A program made the position numbers and the translations under genes. A stretch of DNA of 64,000 bases from NCBI RefSeq assembly GCF_032854445.1, contig NC_088296.1:13554706-13618705 (forward strand), written 5' to 3'. The notes below the pieces were generated by a model. The model ran no database searches. It saw only the letters and a program-made list of their open reading frames with translations, and was not told where the DNA came from. Below, in pieces: positions 12,018-24,633 of the stretch (positions are counted from its first letter, which is position 1; each line of letters opens with the position of its first letter). The DNA is from Liolophura sinensis (Eukaryota > Mollusca > Polyplacophora > Chitonida > Chitonidae).

Positions 12018-12600
12018 GTTAAAGGAGAAGAAAACATACAAATGATGCAAAATCAGAGGAAAGAGCCTTAAAACTTTTCTGGAAACATGATCTTTAATAT
12101 TTTTTTTCGGATTTTTCTATCAATAGAAAATAGTATTTGAAAATATCTTTGTATGATGGGTATTTGGGGTCAACTTTTGGTATTGATCGTTGTTGCACAA
12201 TGATGTTCTAAGTAAGGATGGGATGCATGTCTAATCAATTCATTTGAATGTAAACATCAAAACATATGCATTTAATCTCAATTATGACACTATTTATAAA
12301 CATGTTAAAAATATAAATGTGATCCAAATTGTTGTTAAATACATTTGTTAGTTGTAAAGAACAAATACTAGTGCAAAAATATTTATTAAACCTGTGTTAC
12401 ATCCGCACTGATGATATTATTAAGTCTATTAATACCAAAAGGTTGTCCCAAATACCCACCATACAAAAATTATTTTCATGTGTCTTTTCCTCGTTAAAGA
12501 AAAGTTGAAATATTGAAGATTACATTTACAAATAACTTCTCGCATTCTTTTATCTGAATCTTATTTTATTTTTATGTTTTCTCCACGTTTAAGGTCATCT
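12018..12600. repeat. foldback element with long imperfect terminal inverted repeats
   Basis: The left part (about 12018-12190) and the right part (about 12430-12600) are reverse complements for about 170 bp with mismatches. The best-conserved core reads GGGTATTTGG on the left and CCAAATACCC on the right, next to GTATG and CATAC. A copy with the same design lies in the other arm at about 42785-43395. No ORF is inside. It resembles a foldback or MITE-type non-autonomous element; clear target duplications were not found. Confidence 0.7.
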
Positions 12601-12821
12601 AATAGGCGCCTGTAGTCGGCAAGGGAAATAAACGCTGCAGTCACATCTTGACAGGTTGACAGCAACATATAATGCAAACTGGAATGGGTAAAAATAGGAT
12701 AAGTAGAGAACAGCATTATTGTGTTAGTTCATTTTCCGTTCAAAATTTCATTGTGCATACTACATTTTCTGTACAGTAGTACATGTATCCAGGGCCGACC
12801 AGGGTATCGCTTCGCTCACTT

Positions 12822-13188
12822 TTAATGAGACGCTAAGTTTGCCACAAGAGATGTGTACAATTTGGTCCCTGACGTGTCCCGTGTATTAACAGATTCGTAC
12901 AGTCCGCTATTGTCATTGTCATTAGGTGACTGTGATGGTGCACTAACGTCTTCGTATGTTGGGGAATCACCGATTGGTTGTACATCGGTCTCGTTTATGT
13001 CCATTTCAATTTCAACTCTCGGGCCGGTTCGTCTGCTTCGTCTACTTTCTTCCAATGATGAAGAACTCTCAACATCCTCATAAGAATGTCCGGTTTCAAC
13101 AGCTGATAGGTTGTCATTTGAATTAATATTTTGCAACACAGAGCCTTGAGACTTGCATAATTCCACTACTTTCAAGCCCCAATGTTTA
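12822..13188 (-). CDS. cytoplasmic tail exon of gene 2
   Basis: Read on the minus strand, the exon starts after TTACACAG at 13188, completes the Arg codon of the TM exon and ends with TAA at 12822-12824. It gives 121 tail residues. Tyrosine motifs are HSYEDV, TYEDVSAP, LYESVN and LYTSL, all YxxV or YxxL; a basic cluster ESRRSRRT lies in the middle. It is homologous to the gene 4 tail (42224-42578) but ends VANLASH where gene 4 ends RQT, because of a one-base length difference just before the stop. Signalling through SH2 proteins is an inference. Confidence 0.75.
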
Positions 13189-13615
13189 CTGTGTAAAAGA
13201 ACGCTAAGGTGAATATGGATGTTTTCCTACAGTTTCACATTTTATTGATTATGGAATGTTGATATTTCTTGAACATTTCTGCTCTTTCTAAAACCTTTAT
13301 ATTACATACATCATAATGAAGAGTAAAACAAGAGCAGAAATGACAGTGTTACAAATGGCCAGTAGTTATACATACCGGTGAAATTCAGCCTCATTTTATA
13401 TCATTGTTTTTATGGGATTTATTCTAGCTGTTTTTTCTGTTAATGTAAACTGCACAACACACGTTCCCGATCTAGAATTACTCAATACGCCATGTTGTCA
13501 TCTTATTTGATGAGGAATAACACAGAAACACTGCAAATGGATCAGGAGATTCTTAGTCAACCAGCAGAATCCTTAATTAAGCAGGAAAGCACAAGAAAAA
13601 ACGTAAGTTGCTTAC

Positions 13616-13703
13616 CGAATAAGAACAACAACAACAACGATCACCGCGATGCAAAGAGGTTCCCCGAATCCTACTGCGAGTCCGACTGTTAAGGCATTAC
13701 AAT
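13616..13703 (-). CDS. transmembrane exon of gene 2
   Basis: This 88-nt exon on the minus strand has acceptor GTGTCAG and donor CG|GTAAGC. It encodes CNALTVGLAVGFGEPLC followed by IAVIVVVVVLIR, a single hydrophobic helix ending in the split Arg. It starts in phase 1 and ends in phase 2, as in gene 4 (41729-41816). An open frame on the opposite strand here is a shadow. Confidence 0.75.
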
Positions 13704-14207
13704 CTGACACCATGGAATTGAATCAAATAATGGATATTTTTAATGTGTGCTAATGACATCGGATGGGACGTTTAGAATCTGACATAAGTAACATGAAAAT
13801 ACATACAAGTTGCATTCCACCTGCCAATATTTTGGCTAGGAATGTGTGATAAATCGCTATTCAGTGAACGAACGACGACAACTGAACAATATTTCTTTTT
13901 AACTATCAGGGAAATACATCTAGAAGAACAGATATTTTAAGGCAATTGGCTATAATAAAATCAAATACTTTGCAAACATATTAGTTTTGTAGGAGTATGG
14001 TTGGTAAATACTAGTATGAGACATCCAGGTTTAATCGAGCAAAATTTTTACATTCAGAAATTCATGAGGGCAATAAAGTGTTGTTCATACGACAAAAGTC
14101 CTGGTTTCTTCACTGTTACAAAAAAAAAACTGAGTATTAAACACAGTAGCTCGAACAAAATATCGAACATAATTAAGAAAAATGTGTTAATTAGATGTCA
14201 AACTTAC

Positions 14208-14291
14208 CGGACTGTGCGTTTCTGTTTTGGTTTGGACTGGCTGTTGTTGTTGTTGCATGGCCAACCGAGACGGTGGTTTTGCTTGACAGAG
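14208..14291 (-). CDS. Ser/Thr/Gln-rich stalk exon of gene 2
   Basis: This 84-nt exon on the minus strand, phase 1-1, has acceptor AATTCAG and donor CCG|GTAAGT. It encodes a low-complexity spacer with TTTT, SPNQNRNAQ and no cysteine, probably an O-glycosylated stalk between the EGF domains and the membrane. It is homologous to the gene 4 stalk (40939-41025), which has one more codon. Homology with the other arm stops just beyond this exon. Confidence 0.7.
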
Positions 14292-14689
14292 CTGAATTAA
14301 AGTAATGATAAGCAGATGTAGTGATCCACATTTGGTTAAAATGTGTTTTACCCTCGCAGTCATATCAAATGTTTTCTTTTGTTGTTTTCTGTTGGACTTT
14401 CTTACACTCTGAAGTAGATTCATTTTAAGTGCTGTTCAATAAGCTTAAATTTTACGATACGAGCACCAGCAAGTTTGCGCTCGAAAAATACACTAAATAC
14501 ATCCACGTTGAAACATAACACGTGCTCCTCAAGTGAAAGAGCCTTTATCGATGTATTGAAGCTAAAACTGCGACCACGAAAAAGAAGCAGGAATTGGACT
14601 TGGCAACATTTCTGCTTAAGCTCACACGAAGAAAGGAAGAGACCGAGAGTATCCATATCACTTTGGTAATGTAAAAAAGGCCGAATTGA

Positions 14690-15690
14690 ACCGATCAAGA
14701 GAATATCCATCCCAAGAATGGAACTTATTGCTGCAACTATGGCGCTGCGTCTCACAAGAATGATAACCAGAGAACTGGACTAGAGCATTGAAGATATCAG
14801 CTTCTGGACAAACAGCATGTCCGTTCTTCGGCACCACAAGGTTACAGACTTTCGTGGTCAATCGAATCGCCATTATCCGGGACGGATCCGATGTACAACA
14901 CTGGAGGTACGTACCATCAAAACCAACTCCTGCTGATCTGGCCACCAGACGAGCTCATCACGTCATCATCAAATTTCTCAGCAGCAAAATCCCCTTTTAT
15001 AGATCACAGATTTTACTGTAACTTGAATCAGACTGGACTGTCGAAAATGATTCGACATACCTTGGTCACATACATCGATGACTCGGACACCTGAGGGGAA
15101 ATTTGATTTTGAATACCGTCTTTCAGAAATAATGGGTAATCGGATTCTCTCCCACTATCAAAACAATTGGTGAAACGTTGTATGATGTGTTGATGCATGG
15201 GAGCGAATAATCCGTATCGCTCGAAAAGTGTTGCATTCCCTGGTTCACCTTCAATCTCGCCATTCTGAGGACGAGCTACTTGTCACACTGTTATGTGAGG
15301 CCCGTACTCAACCGTCGATCAATAACCGAAGTGTGTCATGACTACAAAAACTTGGATGCCCTGGCGCCCAGTCATCTTCTCTTCATGCGATCTGCATAGA
15401 ACTTTCCCCCATGAATTTTCGGCAAAAGAGAGAATTATTTCAGTCCCAGGTGGCGTTAAACCCAGTACCTATCCGACATCTCCTTGGGACGATACACTTC
15501 TAAATACATGTATTTGAAGGAGAGTGATCTTGTTTTGGTGGTTGACAGCACTCCGCGGAAATCGTGGTGCATGGGAAGAGTGTTAAGCACCACAAAAGAT
15601 CGCCATCTGCCACTGTTAAAGGCAGACTCACTACCATTGTCCGTCCAGTTGATAAGTTGTGTCTGTTGTTGAAAATGGATGGCACTGACT
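14690..15690 (+). mobile_element. BEL/Pao retrotransposon pol fragment, decayed
   Basis: Several frames encode BEL/Pao-type pol pieces in the expected order. These are SIPRMELIAAT (14700s), RLQTFVVNRIAIIRD and VQHWRYVPSKPTPADLATR (14840-14960), an integrase segment with WERIIRIARKVLHS (about 15210) and LDALAPSHLLFMR (about 15350), then DLVLVVDSTPRKSWCMGRV and VRPVDKLCLLL (15520-15675). Frame shifts and stops separate the pieces, so it is dead. No LTRs were found. It sits in a gene 2 intron, in opposite orientation to the gene. Confidence 0.85.
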
Positions 15691-15959
15691 CTCCTTAATC
15701 ATTCGTTGCACAGTGGACAGTGTTTATAATATTTTCTTTACATAAAATTAAGCTGTGTTCAATCCCCGGTCTCCACACTGTTGATATGTCGTTGTTAATC
15801 TTACCACCATCTCATGTAAAGGATATTTAGGGTACTTCACTTTATTACAAATTTTGTTTAAATTTAAATGTTTTAAGCTGGTCATTATTGTGATAGATTG
15901 TTTTCGTGCAAAAGATTTTCAACATGTAAATTTCTGAATGGCAATTTTGTTAAATCCTG

Positions 15960-17162
<1,203 letters not shown>

Positions 17163-17313
17163 GTGGGAAGATCTGCCAGCAACATGCGGATGGTAGTGGG
17201 TTTCCCCCGGGCTCTGTCCAGTTTTGTCACATCATAATGCTGACCGCCGTCGTATAAGTGAAATATTCTTGAGTACGGCGTAAAACACCAATGAAATAAA
17301 TAAATAAATAAAG
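17163..17313 (+). mobile_element. SINE, 5'-truncated
   Basis: It carries the family core CGCCGTCGTATAAGTGAAAT followed by CTTGAGTACGGCGTAAAAC and the AATAAATAAATAA tail. The tRNA-like head is missing. The same family appears at 18561, 22190, 28290, 29755, 34381 (minus), 41149, 55412 and 60727 (minus). Confidence 0.85.
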
Positions 17314-17793
17314 AAATGTGTCTGCAATATCCAGTCCTGGTGATGGCAAAAGAGCCGAAGAATGGAGTCATCACGAAACTTTCGTTTTTTGGAGTTATAT
17401 TATGTGTACAAAATGTTTTAGTGTTTAACACGAAATACGCTATAACAAATAATACAGGAAAAAGATTTGCAATAATAAAGCTTATTTTTACCAGAAAACA
17501 AATATTTTAACAGAGAATGTTGTCTTACATTTGGTTGAGCCGGCTTCTTTGGAAGTACCCGTTGGTGTTGTTGTAGGTTTCTCATTATCTGGAACACCAA
17601 AAGAAAAACTGCATAGGCTGAAGCTAAAACAAATAAGTCATGTGGTTATTTTTATGTGTGTCATTCACTGTACGGATTATAATTTTACAGCTTCAGTTTT
17701 GGGATGTTCGCCCATTTACCAGAAACTTACGGTCATTTTATCTTTCATGCTGACTTTAGAACTTATTTAATGGGGAAATCATAGACTTCTCAC

Positions 17794-17910
17794 TCAGCCA
17801 TTGACCGGTAGGTGATAATATTGATCCTTCTAAACAGTGACAAATGTAAGTCTTATCACGTGACTGGTTAGTGTAAATGGTGTTGTGGGGACAGCTCCCT
17901 GAATTACATT
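17794..17910 (-). pseudogene. degenerate EGF-like exon of gene 2
   Basis: Minus strand, 117 nt, frame open, phase 1-1 if the second AG of a CAGCAG acceptor is used. It is homologous to the EGF exons ending SPTGQCL, but two of the six usual cysteines are gone: the third is replaced within NTIYT, and the last is Trp (SPTGQWL). In a standard EGF these two do not pair with each other, so two disulfides are lost. It may be a decaying exon or a modified domain. Confidence 0.5.
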
Positions 17911-18236
17911 CTGCTGCAATAGATACAAGCCATGCTGAGGAGTAAACATGTGTTGTTGTAACATCCACACTTTAGGACACAAGCAATGAAACATAATTTT
18001 CACGGGAGTATTCTCTTCATTAATTACACTAACCTATCACTTTCCTGAACACCTTGTTCTTCCCCCGTACCGTTAAATGCGAATATTTTTTTCACCTTTA
18101 TTTTGCATGGTTGACATTCCTGGTAGTGTTTGCATACTTTCGATTCGAAGTATGCCGGCGTGCACGGGTGTTTATCTGTTGTCTATGGAGAGAATACATT
18201 TGCAGCGATAAATTGGAATCCGGAATGGGCTGTTAC

Positions 18237-18386
18237 CCAGGCAGTGCCACAGGGATGAGTATGTGTCATTCAGCTGTGTTAGTGTACCATTGCTAGACGA
18301 ACATCCACTAAGATTTGTGACCCTATCCGTGTTACATTCTGCTCTGCAACCACACAGCTAAGCTCCACATTGTGTAACTGCCTCAC
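18237..18386 (-). pseudogene. EGF-like exon with in-frame TAG, gene 2
   Basis: Minus strand, 150 nt, acceptor CCTGAG and donor GG|GTAAC. The reading frame matches the second EGF type (TQCGA...LCGCRAECNTD) but contains TAG directly after CGA, where relatives have CAG or another sense codon. The Cys-x-Cys pair is also reduced to a single Cys. It is therefore dead or skipped. Because flanking introns are phase 1, skipping would keep the frame. Confidence 0.6.
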
Positions 18387-18560
18387 CTCAGGACACAGAC
18401 ACTATTCAGTAATAGTGATGATAATAATAACAATATTAATACGCCCGATTTCTTCCCACACAGGAGTGAGAATGCGAACAATCAGTTTCATTCTTGTTTT
18501 GTACAGTTCATCTTTGTTGCACTGTTTGACTTTCACGCAAGCGGCTCAGATGGTTACTAA

Positions 18561-18754
18561 TGCGGTCGCTGTGAGTTCACGTCCAGCTTTTGCTGGCTTC
18601 TTTTACTGCCGTACGTGGAAGGTCTACTAGCAACCTGCGGACTTTCGTGGGTTTTCCCCGGTCTGTGCCCGGTTTCTTTCCACCACAATGTTGTCCGCCG
18701 TCGTATAAGTGAATCCTTCAGTAAGGCGTGAAACCACCAATCAAATAAATAAAT
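18561..18754 (+). mobile_element. SINE, partial head retained
   Basis: It begins in the SINE body upstream of the usual truncation point (GTGAGTTCACGTCCAGC) and ends with CACCAATCAAATAAATAAAT. It is diverged in the middle. Confidence 0.8.
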
Positions 18755-18857
18755 TTATTCAAGCTTACTATGAAAATATGCATATACGTTTTATCAATTG
18801 TTGTTGGAGAGAACACTTCCAAGGCTAAATCCGTAATCCTGAAGGCGTTTTACTTAC

Positions 18858-19001
18858 CCTCACAATACGACAGGGCAGGAGATGTGTCCGTCCGCTGTTT
18901 TAGTACACGATTCCTGAGTAAGCATTCACACAAACCGCTGGTCGTGTTACATTCTGCCCCATTACCACACAGCTGACTTCCGCATTGTGTAACTCCCTCT
19001 C
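18858..19001 (-). CDS. intact EGF/EB-like exon of gene 2
   Basis: Minus strand, 144 nt, phase 1-1, acceptor GTCTTTAG and donor G|GTAAGT. All six cysteines are present: TQCGSQLCGNGAECN, then LCEC, then SYCE. The spacing (Cys-x5-Cys-x5-Cys-x7-Cys-x-Cys, long last loop) matches the second EGF type of gene 4 (38272-38415) and gene 3 (29247-29390). It is an extracellular module of unknown ligand. Confidence 0.65.
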
Positions 19002-19367
19002 CTAAAGACGCAAGTAATGAAACTTGGTTACTACGAGTGCATTCTGTTGATCGGTTACACTGTATTTCGTTTAAACTGTAAAGTTAAGTGTTGAATAATT
19101 ACACACAAATACAGTCTCCAAGCACACGCCGGGTGAATTGGTTTACATTATGGTAGCCTAGAAAAGTGTAACAGTAACACTTCAACTCGTTTAACGTAAA
19201 AATTCAAAACATTTTTTCACTCTTGTTTTGCATGGTTGACATTCGAGGACACTGTTTGCATGCATTCAATGCAAATTATGCAGGTAGGCATAGGCTTGTA
19301 ACTATTGTCTTTGGAGAGGTCAGATTCGCAGGGCTAAACTTGAAATCCTGAAGGCGCTTCAACCTAC

Positions 19368-19512
19368 CCACACAGTACAACAGGGATGGAGATGTGACAG
19401 TCAGTTTTATTAATGCACCATTGCTAGACGAACATCTACACATATTCGTGTCCGTGTTACACTCTGCTCCGTAACCACAGAGCTGAGCCCCACATCGTGT
19501 AAATCCCTTACC
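19368..19512 (-). CDS. EGF/EB-like exon of gene 2, acceptor uncertain
   Basis: Minus strand. It encodes TRCGAQLCGYGAECNTDTN, MCRC and SLLYCVG with all six cysteines and an open frame. The donor is GTAGGT, weaker than usual. At the 5' end the AG expected at the family position is replaced (TTTG before GTAAGG), so the true exon start is unclear; the nearby AG in GGTAAG would break the frame. It may be a dying exon. Confidence 0.5.
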
Positions 19513-21450
19513 AAACAATAATGAGTTTACATAAATACATTTTCTTTATCAAATAGACTAACGTGCCATTCTCCTTCTCATCAGTTTCTGTTATTGTCGT
19601 TGTTTTGTAATCCTCTGTTTCGTTTGGCTTATAATGCTATAAGATCTTATAGTATGGATTTCTACTGGAGTTCGAGGTTTTATTATTAGCGTTGTTTTTG
19701 ACACATCATATTAGATTCAGATTTATCCGTTTACAGTAATCATAGTGTTTTAAAATTGCCGCCTATACATTTTGATAGTCTGCAGCTAAGTACAGGCCTC
19801 GAGGCGTTACCTTAACATGAAGCAGTCTGAGGGCTATATGTATGAACGTTTATGTCACTGGTACTAGTGATGTCAGTTGTGCCATGATTTAAAGCTAAGG
19901 TGCCGCCGAAACTTGCAGGTTTAGGCATGAACTATATAACATTATGCCTGTTAAAATACAATGTGTAAAATCTCATGCCTTACGAATAAAAAATGTGAAG
20001 CTTTTCTTTTTTTTAATTCTTTGCAGTACAGATGCTTGACTTAAACAAGCAGTAAAACGTGGATGACTGCTGCATTCTTTTGTCATTATCGGGTAGACAC
20101 ACACACTGTGTTTTGGAAACACTTAGATCCAAGGCCACAACTGACGGTTCCACACGACTGGAGTCCTGTACCTTCAAACACAAATCAGTTATGAATAATT
20201 TCTATGTAACATCCTCAAATTTTTCTTGGCCTTCTTTCAATATATTTGTATAGATTTAACACATGGATGAAAGAAATGTATGTAACAGGAACAAAAACAT
20301 TTTCGTAACCTTCCAAACATTATAAACAAAGCAATCTACCATATACTCCTTGAAAACCGTGAAAAAAGATGTGATACTTCTACGACGTATAGGCACGGTC
20401 ATTTGGATGACTTATTGCGGTGAAACTTATCACTGCATACCGAGAAGTTATGTTCCACGAAGGTCGCCCGCATCGCTTAATTTTCTGAACATTCAGAATA
20501 ATTCATACATTGTAGTTTTCGGACGAGCATGCTTTTGTCCCTCTTTAGGGTGTATTATATTCATTTTTGGCGGGTTTTAGGGTGTACCAGTGGTCACACA
20601 GGTTACCAGGGACTTTTAATCTGTTGCTGAGACTTTATTTGTGCAATCCCAATTGTCAAGTTCATCGATTCATCTGTATTCATTTGAATATTACAGTCAC
20701 ATTAGATCCAAACAATTGAAGCTAAATCTTCTGGTTTTGTATTCCTTTCACCATTTTGCATTCTCTGGACGTTTGAACATTGCGAATAGTTCCACCCTTA
20801 ACCGAGGAGGGTAAATCTGTCTAGAGTTTTCTTGGTAGCCCAAAATCTTTGGGAATAATCTGGTGCAAATTTGGAAAAACTTATATATTTTATACCATCA
20901 TTTTGGGCAACAGTGTAGGGTTTAACTAACAAACATTTAAATGTTGGGAAATATAACATGAGAAATGTGTTGCAAAATGTGACCTGAAAATGTGTCCCCC
21001 TCAAGCGTGCATTATATTTTAACCCAGCTGTACTCTGCTAACGATTTAAGAAAAGAATGAATGATTATGGCTCAACGCCACATCGGCAATATTTCATCCA
21101 TATCGTGGGGAGATATGTGGATAGAACTAGAAAAAGAGGAAGATATTTCTGATTTGGTAGGGCTTTTTAATGGTACTAGCAGATCAGTGTCTTACTAAGG
21201 GAATGCAATAAAATATAAATAAAGTCCAGACAGTTTTAAAAGCTATTAGTGGATTATAGACACGTGAGGAAACTTCAGTGTTTACACATTATGTTGTAAA
21301 ATGTCTGCAGGAAGTTATTTTGTGGCGCGTACAAAACACATTTCATAAAGCGGAATTTAAAACACATAACGACCACAAGCATTTAAAATATTGAAACTGA
21401 TTTTGTTGATGTTGGATCACATAGTGGTTGTTTGATAAATGATTAACTTT
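19513..21450. other. non-coding stretch upstream of recognised gene 2 exons
   Basis: No signal-peptide exon of the family (which begins ATGACNTTCCCTACNCT) was found on the minus strand here. No domain or repeat was recognised. Confidence 0.4.
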
Positions 21451-21454
21451 ATAT

Positions 21455-21495
21455 ATTCTTAAGTACTGCGTAAAACACCAATCAAATAAATAAAC
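21455..21495 (+). mobile_element. SINE 3' tail remnant
   Basis: Only the end of the family is present: CTTAAGTACTGCGTAAAAC followed by CACCAATCAAATAAATAAA. Confidence 0.7.
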
Positions 21496-22189
21496 AAACC
21501 TGGTGATGAAAAGGAGAATTTGGGACTGATTTAGAGCAAGAATGCCATTTTTTATATTTTTATCGGTTATACTCCAAGTTGTTGCTGTAGCATTGAAAAA
21601 GAAATAATTTAAACCACGTCAGTAAAAACCTACCATGTGGCATGCCGCGGAAGTGCACCAACTATGTAAATGTTAATTAGCCCCACTGGATTGTAGGAAA
21701 AACATGGACATGCCTTCTACCAAAACATGAAGGATATTCTACAAATATTAGTACATGTACTGGAAAATTGTAGGCTATTTCATTTCCTTTTTTAAATCAA
21801 ATTATGCAAACAAACCGCTGAGTGCGTTTTATACGTTTTAGTTCCTGTAACAGTTTTCGGAGCTTTTTACAACGTAATACCTGTGCTGTTAAAAACTTGG
21901 TAAAGGTAATGTCAGTGAAAATTTAACCCAACGTGTAGACAAAGCCTTCTGTAATTTGTTTTATAACTGGTCCCAGGAGACTACAGGTGATACAGATGTT
22001 CGTGTGGAATAACGTCTGGGTGCTCGGTAAATATCAATTGAACGTGTTAAAGACACAGGTGCCCCAGTTACACCGTTGATCTGTCCTCGTCGTCCACGAC
22101 GAATACAGTTTTTTTTGGCCGTATCACAACTTATATAATTATTCAGACATAAATACATATATCATAGCCATATATTTATATTTGTCACA

Positions 22190-22345
22190 GGGGCCGAGCT
22201 GGTTAGCGTGCCAGCGCGGCGCAATGATCCAGGAGCCTCTCACCACTGCGGCTCCTGTAATTCAAATTCAGCTCATGCTCTCTTCCTCTGCGGTCGTACG
22301 TTGGATGGTCTGTTAGCAGCCTGCGGATAGTTGTGGTAGCCTCTA
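22190..22345 (+). mobile_element. SINE with tRNA-derived head, 3' truncated
   Basis: This copy keeps the pol III head: a box A-like GCTGGTTAGCGTGCC, and a box B-like AATTCAAATTC about 50 nt later, then the body GGTCGTACGTTGG and CAGCCTGCGGATAG. The 3' tail is absent. It shows that the family is tRNA-derived. Confidence 0.8.
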
Positions 22346-23033
22346 AAGCATTTAATTTGTAATTTTTTTCTTTTCACAGCTAGAAAACTGATGCGCTAGA
22401 TATACAAAATACGTTTTGCATAGATCTGTGAGAAATTTGTGAAACAGGGTTGAGAGTTAGAAAAAAAACAGTCGTCAACACAATGACTGTAGTATCATAT
22501 ACATGGTCAGGAATTCCGCCACACTTGAGCAGCCACGCCTTACAGTGTGTCATTACGTAAACAGACAGACCACTGCATTAAAGTCAGTTAACAGCTCTAC
22601 TGCTGATAATTCCTAATGGAACCAGAAGTGTATTATTTCAGGTTTTCGCGTGGTTGAAAGATGAGCTTGCTTAAGGGTTTGTTTAAAAGCTAAATACCTG
22701 GTGTCGTTAGCTAGCTATTATGTTATCTGCTATTTATTGGTAGTCTAATATACATTTTATAGTGTAACAGTATAACTGTTTACACAGCACTCTTAACGTG
22801 TGTCACTGATCCAATCAAACACTGTTACTTCACGCAGCCAAAAATCCCACCATTCCGGTGTTATTTTATGTTAACCCATTGGAGACTTTAAAATTGTAGC
22901 ATGCAGCTTGTATTAAAAAGCAGAATTCGGTGGTGAAGATATGCTGCTGAGGGAACACTGAGAATCTATGAGATACCAGTTTTATTCCCGTCCAATACAT
23001 GTACATGTAGATATTGATTTACTTCATGATTCT
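22346..23033. other. non-coding stretch
   Basis: Nothing recognised on either strand. Confidence 0.4.
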
Positions 23034-23450
23034 TCATACTAGATGATCAACACCAAGATTGTCTTCCTGAAGCAAAACAGCACCTATAGCAACATCAATT
23101 GCATCATCTGCTAACTTAAAAGTTTTCTCAAAATTAGGTGCTGGCAACACAGGCGAACTTGTAAGTGTGGCTTTTATCTCATCAAAAGCAGTCTGGCACT
23201 CATCTGACCAAATAAACTTACTGGACTTTTTCAACAGATGAGTCTATGGCTCACTATTAGTGGAAAAGTGTGGAGAGAATTTCCTGTAATATCCAGCCAT
23301 ACCCAAAAAGCGCTTAAGCTGCCTCTTGTTACAGGGTACAGGACGTGTGGAAATAGCACTGACTTTAGAGTTAATAGGCTTACAGCAACTCTGGTCAATG
23401 CCAGCAGCAACAACATTAACAGAATGTACAGAAGTGTTGCCAATGTCATT
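23034..23450 (-). mobile_element. Gypsy (Ty3) pol fragment: RT end and RNase H start
   Basis: On the minus strand one frame reads FGNTSVHSV, then QLKRFLGMAGYYRKFSPHF, then a stop (TAG between SEP and THLLKKS), then SKFIWSDECQTAFDEIKA and AIDVAIGAVLLQED. This is the reverse transcriptase thumb and the start of RNase H of a Ty3/Gypsy element. The stop and lack of surrounding pol show a dead fragment. It lies just downstream of the gene 3 TM exon, where a tail exon would be expected. Confidence 0.88.
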
Positions 23451-24013
23451 TCTGTTAACATAGGTAGTATTTTTCTATACGCGCACTTCCTACCAATTTT
23501 GTTTTTCTTTTTGGAAGTTTTATTTTGCAATCTGGATAAACCTCCAGAGACACTTTTCAGCGAATTAAATAAAATCCGTGTCTTATGGTGACGAACTGAA
23601 GGCACAGTTATGGATTTTGGGTTGCTTTCATATTTTCACGCGTCTTGTGAGCCTCATAAATAGTACTGTTTCTGTTATCGGCAGTCTGTTTATGAACAGT
23701 TTTTAATCTGGTTATTAGTCTTACTTCTCTTAGCTGAGGTCTGGTTAAACCACAATGTTGAACATCACAATTAGCCTTGTTTCTTGCCTCAGACCATGAT
23801 TGCCTTGTAGCAAGAACGTGTCAGTGGGGTTCTATCTCCCTGAAGCCGCATACCTACACAAAGACTACATCTACCACTCCCTGAGTTTTCTCTACACTTT
23901 CACACACACGTTATATAATCGAGCAAAGAGCTTTAGAATTGGCACTTAATTTCACCAGCGTGCGATATTCTCGTCCAGCAGGAATTACTCTGGGTCGTGA
24001 ACGATAAACTTAC

Positions 24014-24106
24014 CGAACACGGATAACGATGAAGACAGCAACAGCCACTAATATCGCCCCTCCCAAACTGAAGCCAGAACTATAGTAAACACCCGTAAAA
24101 TCTCGT
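24014..24106 (-). pseudogene. transmembrane exon of gene 3, frame-shifted
   Basis: Minus strand, acceptor TTTTACAG and donor CG|GTAAGT. The hydrophobic segment GGAILVAVAVFIVIRV aligns with the other TM exons. The exon is 93 nt, one short of the length needed to go from phase 1 to phase 2, and the lead-in and helix are in different frames relative to the homologues. Downstream, no tail exon is found; a Gypsy fragment lies there instead. Confidence 0.6.
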
Positions 24107-24573
24107 CTGTAAAACAGGTTATACAATTAGGGGAATTAAAATGTCCAAAAATGTGAGGGTGTATACTGAACATCTATTTATATTAAGATATATTTCTGAA
24201 GAATTGAATGGAATGTCCCCAGTTTAAAAGAACAAATCCACAACCATGTTTTAGTTGCATTGAGTTTCTGTAACGAAATGGCGCATCTAACTCACAGTGA
24301 TGAGCTAACTTGTTTGATCTTACAATTGGACGTAGTTCTAACAGTTACATAACATAATTTTCCATTGCCATTCCATTTTTCATTGTTCATTTCAAATATT
24401 CCGTTTATAATCCATTGTAGCGGCGACATTAGCGATGTAGGTCAAGACAATTTGAGTGTTTGGAAAAACAAAATTGCCAACTGTTTACTAAATGTTAGGT
24501 CAACAGTAATAACGGTATAATCATGGATGACAGAAAAACGTAAACCATACTGGTATCTTGCCTTCTTACTTAC

Positions 24574-24633
24574 ATGGAACTCCCTGCGTTCTAGCTACTC
24601 CTTTGCTGGGTGTAGTACTTTCAGACTTGGTAT
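24574..24633 (-). CDS. Ser/Thr-rich stalk exon, gene 3 region
   Basis: Minus strand, 60 nt, phase 1-1, acceptor CGTGTAG and donor T|GTAAGT. It encodes KSESTTPSKGVARTQGVP, a polar spacer without cysteine. Position and phase fit a stalk exon next to the TM exon at 24014-24106. Confidence 0.5.

Larger units (their letters stand above)
2340..14300 (+). repeat. left arm of a large inverted duplication
   Basis: Reverse-complement matches to 40930-54190 occur along the whole length. Anchors are 2400-2560 with 54040-54180, 2800-3020 with 53560-53740, TM exon 3414-3510 with 52065-52161, tail 3816-4380 with 51192-51756, 6200-7400 with 47600-49400, 9550-10500 with 45700-46800, 12018-12600 with 42785-43395, 12822-13188 with 42224-42578, and 14208-14291 with 40939-41025. 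The arms are collinear apart from the insertions and deletions listed separately. Confidence 0.9.

Noticed and set aside
13492-13692. ORF on + rich in Asn
   Set aside because: Antisense shadow of the gene 2 TM exon (13616-13703).
14187-14423. Gln-rich ORF on the minus strand as a separate gene
   Set aside because: It overlaps the gene 2 stalk exon in another reading frame; the phase 1-1 exon 14208-14291 explains the sequence.
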